A program made the position numbers and the translations under genes. The notes below the pieces were generated by a model. The model did no database searches. It had not been told where the DNA came from and saw only the letters and a program-made list of their open reading frames with translations. A DNA stretch of 5,033 nt from Candidatus Aphodoplasma excrementigallinarum (GTDB lineage Bacteria > Bacillota > Clostridia > UBA1381 > UMGS1253). Location of the stretch: the NCBI GenBank assembly GCA_018713805.1, contig DVOF01000060.1:1-5033 (forward strand), read 5' to 3'. The stretch's first letter is position 1; each line of letters starts with the position of its first letter. Positions 1-4,715 of this stretch are shown here, piece by piece.

Positions 1-347
1 AACTTGTTCCGTTCATATGTACGACCATCGATAAAAATTTGCATATGTAAAAGGTGCCCGGATTCTTCACAGATATAACCGCCTTTAACCGTCTTAACAA
101 ATTCAGATGTTGGGATTCCGCCGTGTTTGATGAGCTGGCATAATGCAATTTCTCTTTCAAGTGATTCCCGAGTAAATTTTTCTTGCAATTCCTTTAAAAA
201 GAAATTTTTGTTTTCATGAACAATTTTAAAGCAGTTTGCACTTCCTCTGCTCAATTTAGTTACTTGGGTCGGTAAAAAGCCATAATTGTTTAGAATAAAA
301 TTTGAAACATCATCCAGTTTTTCAAAAACACTATTTTCTACCGGCAT
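1..347 (-). CDS. Phosphotransferase (APH/choline-kinase-like fold), N-terminal part, cut by window edge
   Basis: The start is ATG at 347-345, preceded on the minus strand by AAAGGA about nine bases upstream. The first 115 residues are present; the C-terminal part lies outside the window. What can be seen fits the N-lobe of an APH-type small-molecule kinase: a glycine-loop-like stretch SRGSANCFKIV (33-43), a strand ending FFLKEL with Lys52 as candidate ATP-binding lysine, a helix with RESLEREIALCQLI (60-73) supplying a glutamate, and a hinge-like LLHMQIFIDGRTY (99-111). The catalytic HxxxxD-type motif and DxD metal site would be further on and cannot be checked. The substrate is unknown: the family includes aminoglycoside, homoserine and choline kinases and spore-coat CotS-like proteins. 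The gene is visibly more AT-rich than the genes to the right, so transfer is possible. The family call is an inference from motif layout only. Confidence 0.72.
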   Translation of the reverse strand, partial: MPVENSVFEKLDDVSNFILNNYGFLPTQVTKLSRGSANCFKIVHENKNFFLKELQEKFTRESLEREIALCQLIKHGGIPTSEFVKTVKGGYICEESGHLLHMQIFIDGRTYERNK

Positions 348-455
348 CTCTTTTCGTCCTTTCTTTGAAAAATCATCGCTGAAGGTTGTTTTTGAGATTT
401 GCGTTTAATGTTAGGGCTTGAAAAGGGTACCCCGACCAGCCGAACTATTGGATTT

Positions 456-484
456 TTGATAGATAATGGTTGGACCTCGTCCAA
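456..484 (-). promoter_or_regulatory. Possible promoter with dyad for the phosphotransferase gene
   Basis: On the minus strand TTGGAC (484-479) and TATCAA (461-456) are separated by 17 bases and could act as -35 and -10 boxes, giving a leader of about 100 bases. The -35 is only a partial consensus match. It is also one arm of a perfect dyad TTGGAC-3 nt-GTCCAA (470-484), which could be an operator. No other better promoter was seen between the tRNA terminator and the gene. Confidence 0.3.
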
Positions 485-516
485 AGTAATTCCGAAAAAT
501 TGCAAAAAGGCTATCG

Positions 517-535
517 AAAAAGGGCTATAAAGCCC
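517..535 (-). terminator. Weak second terminator-like hairpin
   Basis: On the minus strand GGGCT-TTAT-AGCCC forms a five-pair stem (535-522) followed by five T (521-517). It lies just past the strong tRNA-Ser terminator and could be a back-up stop for readthrough. The stem is short, so the call is tentative. Confidence 0.35.
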
Positions 536-557
536 GCATAAAATTAAGGTTTGCAGC

Positions 558-601
558 AAAAAACGGAACGCCAATTTTTATCGAAATTAGCGTTCCGTTT
601 T
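558..601 (-). terminator. Intrinsic terminator of tRNA-Ser
   Basis: Read on the minus strand, a 12-pair stem (601-590 with 571-560) continues after one mismatch with a further A/T stem (588-584 with 577-573). The 3' arm runs into six T (563-558). It begins at the last base of the tRNA CCA end, so there is essentially no spacer between the tRNA and its terminator. Confidence 0.85.
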
Positions 602-692
602 GGCGGAGAAGGAGGGATTCGAACCCTCGAACCGCTTTTGACGGTTACACGATTTCCAATCGTGCGCGCTCGACCAGCTACGCGACTTCTCC
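601..692 (-). tRNA. tRNA-Ser (anticodon GGA)
   Basis: The 92-base gene folds as a class II (long variable arm) tRNA. The acceptor stem GGAGAAG (692-686) pairs with CTTCTCC, followed by discriminator G and an encoded CCA (603-601). The anticodon stem CACGA/TCGTG encloses loop TTGGAAA with anticodon GGA (657-655 on the minus strand), reading UCC/UCU serine codons. The variable arm has an ACCG/CGGT stem. The T arm is GAGGG-TTCGAAT-CCCTC. All the main class II features are present, and a consensus promoter and a terminator flank it, so it appears to be a single-gene transcript. Confidence 0.97.
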
Positions 693-719
693 AAAAAATC
701 TGACTGACCAACGCTGACT

Positions 720-749
720 ATTATAGCATATGTAAATTTGTTTTGTCAA
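720..749 (-). promoter_or_regulatory. Consensus sigma-A promoter of tRNA-Ser
   Basis: On the minus strand a perfect TTGACA (749-744) is followed after 18 bases by a perfect TATAAT (725-720). TGC directly before the -10 makes an extended -10. Transcription would begin about 20 bases before the tRNA 5' end. This is the strongest promoter in the window, as expected for a tRNA gene. Confidence 0.92.
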
Positions 750-796
750 TACTAAAAAAAGAATTCTGGCTGCAGCTGCCAATTCGCCGTTTAGCC

Positions 797-825
797 TTGC
801 GTTTTTCGACATTCTGTAGTATAAT
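797..825 (+). promoter_or_regulatory. Promoter of the pgsA-like gene
   Basis: TTGCGT (797-802) and a perfect TATAAT (820-825) are separated by 17 bases. The start codon follows after about 27 bases of leader. The -35 matches consensus only in its first three bases. Confidence 0.7.
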
Positions 826-858
826 TCTTTTAATTGAAGCAATATTGGGGGGAATCGC

Positions 859-1419
859 TTGAATATACCAAATCTATTGACGACCCTGCGGTTGTGCCTG
901 ATGCCTGTGTTTCTGATTGTTTACTTTTCCCCGTTTGAAAATGCGAGGCTTTGGGCGATGGGGGTGTTGGTGCTTTCGTTTTTAACAGACGTACTTGACG
1001 GGTTCATTGCGCGGCATTTTAACCAGATCAGCAACCTTGGGAAAATCCTTGACCCGGTGGCGGATAAGGTCATGCAGATCACCGTTCTGCTCTGCCTTGC
1101 TTTTTCGAACCACGCCCTGATTTGGGTGGTCGTTTTTGTATTTGTGAAGGATGCAATATTGGGAATTGGCTCAATATACATGCACCGGCGCGGGATTGTT
1201 GCGCAGGCAAACTGGTTTGGCAAGGTTTCGTGCTTTGTGAGCGTACTATGTTCTCTCATTTTGATTATTCCATTTTCGGTGCCGTTGGCTGCGGAGGTTG
1301 TAATTGCTCTTGGCGCTGCCATCGTCGCGGTCAACCTGTGCGCGCTGGTTTCCTATGCCGTTGTGTTTTTCCGGACGGCGTTTAAAAGGCCAAAGGTCGA
1401 AAAGAATCCGAAAAGATGA
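859..1419 (+). CDS. pgsA: CDP-diacylglycerol–glycerol-3-phosphate phosphatidyltransferase (PgsA-type CDP-alcohol phosphatidyltransferase)
   Basis: The 186-residue product is an integral membrane enzyme. In this family PgsA moves the phosphatidyl group from CDP-diacylglycerol to glycerol-3-phosphate, making phosphatidylglycerophosphate, the committed step of phosphatidylglycerol and cardiolipin synthesis. The full family signature D-x2-DG-x2-AR-x8-G-x3-D-x3-D is present at residues 44-69 (Asp44, Asp47, Gly48, Ala51, Arg52, Gly61, Asp65, Asp69), so the metal-binding acidic residues are intact. The N-terminus MNIPNLLTTLRL is typical of PgsA. Hydrophobic segments surround the motif, and the tail (KRPKVEKNPKR) is basic. 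The start is TTG, chosen because a GGGGGGAA ribosome binding site (847-854) lies just upstream and the N-terminus matches the family. Length is normal. No clear terminator follows, so readthrough into rpmB is possible. A different CDP-alcohol transferase (for example a cardiolipin-synthase type) cannot be fully excluded. Confidence 0.88.
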   Translation: MNIPNLLTTLRLCLMPVFLIVYFSPFENARLWAMGVLVLSFLTDVLDGFIARHFNQISNLGKILDPVADKVMQITVLLCLAFSNHALIWVVVFVFVKDAILGIGSIYMHRRGIVAQANWFGKVSCFVSVLCSLILIIPFSVPLAAEVVIALGAAIVAVNLCALVSYAVVFFRTAFKRPKVEKNPKR

Positions 1420-1437
1420 AAAATTTGCAAAAAAGAC

Positions 1438-1466
1438 TTGCCAATGAGGCGGAATTGTGATAAAAT
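1438..1466 (+). promoter_or_regulatory. Promoter of rpmB
   Basis: TTGCCA (1438-1443) and TAAAAT (1461-1466) are 17 bases apart, with TGA directly before the -10 (extended -10). Transcription from about 1473 would give a leader of close to 80 bases before rpmB. Confidence 0.75.
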
Positions 1467-1495
1467 TAATTTTGCTTTGTTATAAGGTTAAATTT

Positions 1496-1541
1496 CGTCT
1501 GTGACGTCAGTTATAGGACAGAAGCTATAACATATAGGAGG
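1496..1541 (+). promoter_or_regulatory. rpmB leader with competing hairpins next to the ribosome binding site
   Basis: The leader holds a small hairpin CGTC-TGT-GACG (1496-1506) and a seven-pair hairpin GTTATAG/CTATAAC (1510-1516 with 1525-1531). The right arm can instead pair forward as CTATA-ACA-TATAG (1525-1529 with 1533-1537), reaching the first two bases of the ribosome binding site AGGAGG (1536-1541). A second GTTATA copy at 1479-1484 offers a third pairing. Ribosomal protein genes are often controlled by their leaders; that this one is controlled this way is an inference. Confidence 0.35.
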
Positions 1542-1550
1542 TGTAGAGAA

Positions 1551-1739
1551 ATGGCAAAGTGTGATCTGTGTGGCAAGGGCGTATCCTTTGGTATCAAAGT
1601 CAGCCACTCGCATAGGAGAAGCAACCGCATGTGGAAGCCGAATGTCCGGAAGGTAAAGGCTGTTGTAAACGGCACGAACAAGACGGTACATGTTTGCAGC
1701 AGGTGCCTCCGCTCGGGCAAGGTTGAAAGAGCGGTGTGA
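1551..1739 (+). CDS. rpmB: 50S ribosomal protein L28
   Basis: The 62-residue, strongly basic product is bacterial L28 (bL28), a component of the large ribosomal subunit. It begins MAKCDLCGKGVSFG and carries the family block HSHRRSNRMWKPN (19-31), followed by VRKVKAVVNGT. Four cysteines, Cys4, Cys7, Cys49 and Cys52, form two CxxC pairs. This marks the zinc-binding (C+) form; many bacteria also carry a cysteine-free paralogue used under zinc limitation. The start is fixed by AGGAGG at 1536-1541, nine bases upstream. The gene stands alone between its own promoter and a strong terminator. Length is normal for the family. Confidence 0.98.
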   Translation: MAKCDLCGKGVSFGIKVSHSHRRSNRMWKPNVRKVKAVVNGTNKTVHVCSRCLRSGKVERAV

Positions 1740-1766
1740 GCCGTATGGATTTTGATTTTGCATGTA

Positions 1767-1806
1767 AATAATCCGCACCCGTTTTTACGGATGCGGATTA
1801 TTTTTT
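1767..1806 (+). terminator. Intrinsic terminator of rpmB
   Basis: An 11-pair stem AATAATCCGCA/TGCGGATTATT (1767-1777 with 1792-1802) continues after one mismatch with CCG/CGG and ends in a six-T run (1801-1806). On the opposite strand the stem is followed only by TTTA, so it may stop leftward transcription from the mini-protein gene less efficiently. Confidence 0.9.
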
Positions 1807-1961
1807 ATGTCGCGGTATGCAACACCGCACGAGCCCGCCTTTGGATTCTGAAACGAAATTATGTTATGCGGTGCAGTGCTGTGCGAGCAATGCGGAGCAT
1901 AAGGCGGCTGTTCTATGGACTATTCCGTCCCTCTTGTCGGATTGTATTGCCTGTGCAGAGA
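1807..1961. other. Non-coding stretch with several short inverted repeats
   Basis: No gene is supported here. It contains a GCGGT-7 nt-ACCGC hairpin (1812-1828), a CCGCCTT/AAGGCGG pair (1835-1841 with 1901-1907) and, inside that, a TTATGC/GCATAA pair (1864-1869 with 1897-1902). On the minus strand it is the 3' region of the mini-protein gene. It could be a long 3' untranslated region or a degenerate dispersed repeat. Confidence 0.3.
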
Positions 1962-2060
1962 TTAGTCGTTGCAGCAGCAGCAGATCACGATGAGGATAAG
2001 GATGATCCAGATGATCCAGTTGCAGTTGTCTTCACCGCAGCCATTGAAAAAGCAGCCCAT
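1962..2060 (-). CDS. 32-residue cysteine-rich membrane mini-protein, unknown function
   Basis: The gene is very short but well supported. ATG at 2060-2058 is preceded, after seven bases, by AAAGGAGG (2075-2068), the best ribosome binding site in the window. The peptide starts MGCFFNGCGEDNCNW and continues with a hydrophobic block of Trp, Ile, Leu and Val (residues 15-26). It ends with four consecutive cysteines (27-30) followed by Asn-Asp. This gives seven cysteines in 32 residues and one short membrane-spanning or membrane-inserting helix. The cysteines cluster on both sides of the helix, suggesting metal binding, lipid modification or disulfides, but none of these is shown. Tiny hydrophobic peptides ending in cysteine runs occur in Clostridia, often under uninformative names such as chorion-like high-cysteine protein; a link is only suggested by the pattern. 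It lies alone between two leftward-facing elements, with no partner gene overlapping it. Confidence 0.75.
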   Translation of the reverse strand: MGCFFNGCGEDNCNWIIWIILILIVICCCCND

Positions 2061-2067
2061 AGATAAA

Positions 2068-2075
2068 CCTCCTTT
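2068..2075 (-). promoter_or_regulatory. Ribosome binding site of the mini-protein gene
   Basis: AAAGGAGG on the minus strand, seven bases from the ATG. It is the main evidence that so short a reading frame is translated. Confidence 0.85.
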
Positions 2076-2088
2076 CGCACACGATTTT

Positions 2089-2107
2089 ACCGTACAGTAT
2101 GTACGGT
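2089..2107. repeat. Perfect dyad ACCGTAC-5 nt-GTACGGT upstream of the mini-protein gene
   Basis: Seven-base arms (2089-2095 and 2101-2107) flank AGTAT. On the minus strand it lies about 30 bases before the mini-protein start and is directly followed by a TAAAAT-like box (2089-2084). GTACGGTG is repeated at 2220-2227. It could be an operator or a leader hairpin; no clear sigma-A -35 box goes with it. Confidence 0.5.
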
Positions 2108-2278
2108 GGGGAGGGGTTGTGCCCGCCCGCCAACTCTCGCCGCGGAGGGGGCGGCTGCCCGCGCTCCGTTTTGATTATTGTAATACCATAATATGAGCGG
2201 GGCGGAAATTGGTTACAGCGTACGGTGAAAAATACAGGCCCGGGCTTGGCTGTAATTTATAACGGCGAAAAAAGCAGC
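2108..2278. other. Intergenic stretch: GC-rich patch, then AT-rich patch
   Basis: No gene is supported. Positions 2108-2165 are a run of G and C blocks that can form a CCGCC/GGCGG stem (2127-2131 with 2150-2154). Positions 2166-2200 are AT-rich and contain weak -10-like boxes on the minus strand (for example TACAAT), which could start a long leader for the mini-protein gene. TTACAGC (2213-2219) and GCTGTAA (2249-2255) form an inverted repeat around a GCCCGGGC palindrome. Confidence 0.3.
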
Positions 2279-2307
2279 AAAAAAAGCGGGGCGCATGCGC
2301 CCCGCTT
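2279..2307 (-). terminator. Intrinsic terminator of the membrane-protein gene
   Basis: A perfect 24-base palindrome (2284-2307) with GCGGGGCGC/GCGCCCCGC at its core is followed on the minus strand by a run of T (seven at 2285-2279, the first two also in the stem). It lies 13 bases past the stop codon of the 2321-2815 gene. Confidence 0.93.
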
Positions 2308-2320
2308 CCGTAATCAGCGG

Positions 2321-2815
2321 TCAATCTTTTACCGGGATTCCCTTTTTATACAAAATACCGAGCAACCTTCCACTCGGCTCAAACTTCAGCATATTGAGCT
2401 TCCCGTCCTGCATGAAAACGCAGATATAAGTATTGGAAGAAAAAAACGACTTCTTCGCATTATAGCGGGCCTGTGCCTTATACTGCTGCAAGGCCGGGCT
2501 GGTATGAAACGCAACCAGCTTAATCTGGTCAAGCTGGGGACGCGCGACCACCCACTCGTGATTGCCGAGCTTCGCCATAATAATCAGCTCTTCCCCCACA
2601 ATAGAGTACGAATAGTCCGACAAAATGTTCCGGATCAGGATATACACGCCAACGCCGACGATAGCCAGCACGCCGAGCTGGAACAGGGAGCGGTAAGGCA
2701 GCTTATAGTATGTGATCGCCAAATCTGCGATACACGTCAGCAAAAGCGCCACGCCGACGATCCCAATCACGTAAAAAACCGTCTTTCCCACAGGTTTGAC
2801 TGTCTCTTTATACAT
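2321..2815 (-). CDS. Two-helix membrane protein of unknown function
   Basis: The 164-residue product is not recognised. Two hydrophobic segments, about residues 12-33 and 44-63, should span the membrane and are joined by a short loop (YYKLPYRS). A soluble C-terminal domain follows (about 66-164), beginning YSYSIVGEELIIMAKLGNHEW. This strand-rich opening resembles the membrane-anchored PH-like domains of small Firmicute proteins, but the resemblance is by eye only. The start ATG at 2815-2813 has AGGAGG nine bases upstream (2830-2825). A good promoter and a strong terminator frame it as a single-gene transcript. It diverges from the Lrp-family operon, so shared regulation is possible. The opposite strand is also open over this stretch but lacks start signals. 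Confidence 0.85.
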   Translation of the reverse strand: MYKETVKPVGKTVFYVIGIVGVALLLTCIADLAITYYKLPYRSLFQLGVLAIVGVGVYILIRNILSDYSYSIVGEELIIMAKLGNHEWVVARPQLDQIKLVAFHTSPALQQYKAQARYNAKKSFFSSNTYICVFMQDGKLNMLKFEPSGRLLGILYKKGIPVKD

Positions 2816-2850
2816 TTGTAAAGGCCTCCTATATCGAGCTAACGAAGCAC

Positions 2851-2879
2851 ATTATAATACATTTATTTCAGAAATACAA
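2851..2879 (-). promoter_or_regulatory. Promoter of the membrane-protein gene
   Basis: On the minus strand TTGTAT (2879-2874) and a perfect TATAAT (2856-2851) are 17 bases apart. The expected start lies about 30 bases before the ATG. Confidence 0.75.
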
Positions 2880-2903
2880 GAGTAATTTTATAGAATTTTG
2901 CGC

Positions 2904-2937
2904 TTTTTCCCCTTTCTTTTTTGGCAAAGGTGAAAAA
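2904..2937. repeat. Imperfect dyad between the divergent promoters
   Basis: TTTTTC-C-CCTTT (2904-2915) is matched by AAAGG-T-GAAAAA (2926-2937): eleven of twelve positions pair across a ten-base centre. It sits directly upstream of the -35 box of the regulator operon and between the two outward promoters. A role as a protein-binding site is inferred from position. Confidence 0.5.
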
Positions 2938-2941
2938 ACTA

Positions 2942-2971
2942 TTGATTTATCCGCCCGGTTTGGCGTATAAT
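2942..2971 (+). promoter_or_regulatory. Promoter of the Lrp–aminotransferase operon
   Basis: TTGATT (2942-2947) and a perfect TATAAT (2966-2971) are 18 bases apart. Transcription would begin near 2978, giving a leader of about 35 bases. Confidence 0.8.
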
Positions 2972-2986
2972 ATGGATATTATCCTG
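2967..2986. promoter_or_regulatory. Operator-like dyad overlapping the -10 box
   Basis: ATAATAT-GG-ATATTAT (2967-2982) is a perfect dyad across the -10 box and probable start site. The overlapping 15 bases at 2972-2986 agree with the E. coli Lrp consensus YAGHAWATTWTDCTR at 11 of 15 positions by my count. Lrp/AsnC regulators commonly control their own promoters, so this is a candidate autoregulatory site; binding is inferred. Confidence 0.45.
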
Positions 2987-2996
2987 CACTGCGCGG

Positions 2997-3004
2997 AAAA
3001 GGAG
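2997..3004 (+). promoter_or_regulatory. Ribosome binding site fixing the regulator start
   Basis: AAAAGGAG lies eight bases before ATG at 3013. A possible upstream GTG at 3004 overlaps this site and is therefore unlikely to be the start. Confidence 0.85.
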
Positions 3005-3012
3005 TGTGTCTT

Positions 3013-3492
3013 ATGGAACAGATTCTTGAGATTTTGGAAAAGGACAGCCGCATCACGCCGGAGCAAATCGCCGTGATGCTCGATAAAGACCCGGCCGCTG
3101 TGGCCGCCGCCATCAAAGCCTATGAGAAAGACGGCACGATCGTGGGGTACAAGACACTCGTAAACTGGGAAAAGACGATGAAGGAGTCGGTGACGGCGTT
3201 CATCGAGCTGAAGGTCACGCCCCAGTTCGGCGAGGGGTTCGACAAGATTGCGAAGAAAATTTACCAGCACGACTGCGTGCGGAGCATCTACCTGATGAGC
3301 GGCGGGTTCGACCTGGCGGTCACGGTGGAGGGGCGCACGCTCAAGGAGGTGGCGCTCTTCGTTTCCGAGCGGCTCGCGCCTATGGACAGCGTTATCAGCA
3401 CGTCGACGCATTTCGTGCTCAAAAAGTACAAGGACTACGGGGTCGTATTCTCGCAGGAGCCTGAGGACGAAAGAAGGATGATAACGCTATGA
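3013..3492 (+). CDS. Lrp/AsnC-family transcriptional regulator (AlaR-like)
   Basis: The 159-residue product has the two-domain plan of the Lrp/AsnC family. An N-terminal winged helix-turn-helix (about 1-45, with ITPEQIAVMLDKDPAAVAAAI as the helix-turn-helix core) is followed by a RAM-type effector and oligomerisation domain (about 58-140, with ESVTAFIELKVTP and SIYLMSGGFDLAVTVEG). Family members bind DNA as dimers or higher oligomers and often sense amino acids. It overlaps the aminotransferase start by four bases (ATGA), so the two are co-transcribed and translationally coupled. This pairing matches B. subtilis yugG–yugH (AlaR–AlaT), where the regulator controls an alanine aminotransferase. 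The same job here is likely but inferred. A dyad on its own promoter suggests autoregulation. Length is usual for the family. Confidence 0.9.
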   Translation: MEQILEILEKDSRITPEQIAVMLDKDPAAVAAAIKAYEKDGTIVGYKTLVNWEKTMKESVTAFIELKVTPQFGEGFDKIAKKIYQHDCVRSIYLMSGGFDLAVTVEGRTLKEVALFVSERLAPMDSVISTSTHFVLKKYKDYGVVFSQEPEDERRMITL

Positions 3493-4679
3493 GTACGTTT
3501 GACATACAGAAGATTCTGTCCCCGGTCGTGACGGGGATACCGCCGTCCGGCATCCGGAAGTTTTTCGACATTGTGAGCGAGATGAAGGACGCAATTTCGC
3601 TCGGGGTGGGGGAGCCGGACTTCGTCACGCCGACGCACATCCGCGAGGCGGGCATTGCCTCGCTCGAGGATGGGCACACGCACTACACCTCCAACTCCGG
3701 CCTGGCCGAGCTGCGGCGGGAAATTGCGGCATATATGAAACGGCGGTTTGAGCTTGAGTACGACGGCATGCACGAGGTACTGGTCAGCGTCGGCGGGAGC
3801 GAGGCGATCGACCTTGCGCTGCGCGCAATCCTCTGCCCGGGCGACGAGGTGCTCGTCCCGGAGCCGAGCTTTGTCTGCTACAAGCCGGACACGGTGCTGG
3901 CTGGCGGCGTTGCGGTGCCGCTGGAGACAAAGGAGGAGGACAACTTTGCCCTCACGCCCGAGACGCTGCGCGCAGCCATCACGCCGCGCACGAAGGCGCT
4001 TGTCCTGCCGTACCCGAACAACCCGACCGGCGGTATCATGACACGCGCGGAGGTTGAGGCCATCGCCGAGGTGCTCGAGGGGACAAACATCCTCGTTATT
4101 TCGGACGAGATTTACGCCGAGCTGACATACGGGGACGAGCGGCACTTCTCCATTGCGCGCATCCCGTCCATGCGGGAGCGCACGCTGATCGTGAGCGGCT
4201 TTTCGAAGGCGTATGCCATGACCGGCTGGCGGCTGGGCTATGCCTGCGGCCCGCAGGAGCTGATTGCCGCCATGACGAAAATACATCAATTTGCTATCAT
4301 GAGCGCGCCGACCATGAGCCAGTACGCGGCCATCGCCGCCCTGCGCGACGGCGACGACGACATCGAGCGCATGAAGCGGGAGTACAACCGCCGGCGGCGG
4401 CTCATTGTCGACGGCTTCCGGCGCATGGGGCTGAGCTGCTTCGAGCCGTTGGGCGCGTTTTATGTGTTCCCGTGTATCAGGAACACGGGCTTTGGGTCGA
4501 ACGAATTCTGCGAGCGCCTGCTCGAGGAGGAAAAGGTCGCGGTCGTGCCGGGCAACGCCTTTGGCGAGAGCGGCGAGGGGTTCGTCCGCTGCTCGTACGC
4601 CTACTCGGTCGAACAGATTACCGAGGCGCTGCGCCGCATTGAACGCTTTGTAAAACGGCATAAAGAAAACAGCCTGTGA
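3489..4679 (+). CDS. PLP-dependent aminotransferase, class I/II (AlaT-like)
   Basis: The 396-residue product is a cytoplasmic fold-type I aminotransferase. Visible landmarks in order: PPSGIRKFFD (18-27) and ISLGVGEPDFVTP (36-48) for the substrate-side N-terminus; VSVGGSEAIDLAL (99-111), the cofactor phosphate region; YPNNPTGG with Asn178; SDEIYAEL with Asp206 and Tyr209; SGFSKAYAMTGWRLGY with the PLP Schiff-base Lys240 and Arg248; and FVRCSYA with Arg367, which binds the substrate carboxylate. All key residues are present and length is normal. The N-terminal pattern and the coupled Lrp-type gene point to the YugH/AlaT group (alanine–2-oxoglutarate transamination). Aspartate or aromatic substrates cannot be excluded from sequence alone. 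AAGGA at 3474-3478 and the ATGA overlap support this start. The gene is markedly GC-rich, which leaves long antisense frames open. Its last codons form part of the terminator stem. Confidence 0.95.
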   Translation: MSTFDIQKILSPVVTGIPPSGIRKFFDIVSEMKDAISLGVGEPDFVTPTHIREAGIASLEDGHTHYTSNSGLAELRREIAAYMKRRFELEYDGMHEVLVSVGGSEAIDLALRAILCPGDEVLVPEPSFVCYKPDTVLAGGVAVPLETKEEDNFALTPETLRAAITPRTKALVLPYPNNPTGGIMTRAEVEAIAEVLEGTNILVISDEIYAELTYGDERHFSIARIPSMRERTLIVSGFSKAYAMTGWRLGYACGPQELIAAMTKIHQFAIMSAPTMSQYAAIAALRDGDDDIERMKREYNRRRRLIVDGFRRMGLSCFEPLGAFYVFPCIRNTGFGSNEFCERLLEEEKVAVVPGNAFGESGEGFVRCSYAYSVEQITEALRRIERFVKRHKENSL

Positions 4680-4703
4680 CAAACGTCGCAGGCTGTTTTC
4701 TTT
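4662..4703 (+). terminator. Terminator overlapping the aminotransferase stop codon
   Basis: A 19-pair stem (4662-4680 with 4685-4703; one T·G pair) encloses a four-base loop. The last five codons and the stop of the aminotransferase lie in the left arm. The right arm carries TTTTCTTT as a built-in T-rich tail. The symmetry means it may also stop leftward transcription from the structured region. Confidence 0.85.
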
Positions 4704-4715
4704 CATAAATCATGG

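Noticed and set aside
338..574. Minus-strand 78-residue frame between the tRNA and the phosphotransferase
   Set aside because: It needs a TTG start inside the tRNA terminator hairpin, has no ribosome binding site, crosses a second hairpin with a T run, and overlaps the start of the better supported kinase gene.
1752..2196. Plus-strand frames of 104 and 75 residues downstream of rpmB
   Set aside because: They begin in or after the rpmB terminator, lack ribosome binding sites and lie opposite the better supported mini-protein gene.
2225..2821. Plus-strand 198-residue frame opposite the membrane-protein gene
   Set aside because: There is no ribosome binding site or promoter. The minus strand has promoter, AGGAGG, two membrane helices and a terminator.
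3004..3012. GTG at 3004 as start of the Lrp-type regulator
   Set aside because: It overlaps the AAAAGGAG ribosome binding site, whereas ATG at 3013 is spaced correctly.
2947..3411. Minus-strand 154-residue frame opposite the Lrp-type regulator
   Set aside because: Composition is Arg/His-rich and antisense-like, and the plus strand encodes a clear Lrp/AsnC protein.
3435..4706. Minus-strand 423-residue frame opposite the aminotransferase
   Set aside because: It is an antisense shadow caused by GC-rich third positions. It is rich in Arg, Ala and His, shows no family motifs, and the plus strand has every catalytic residue of an aminotransferase.
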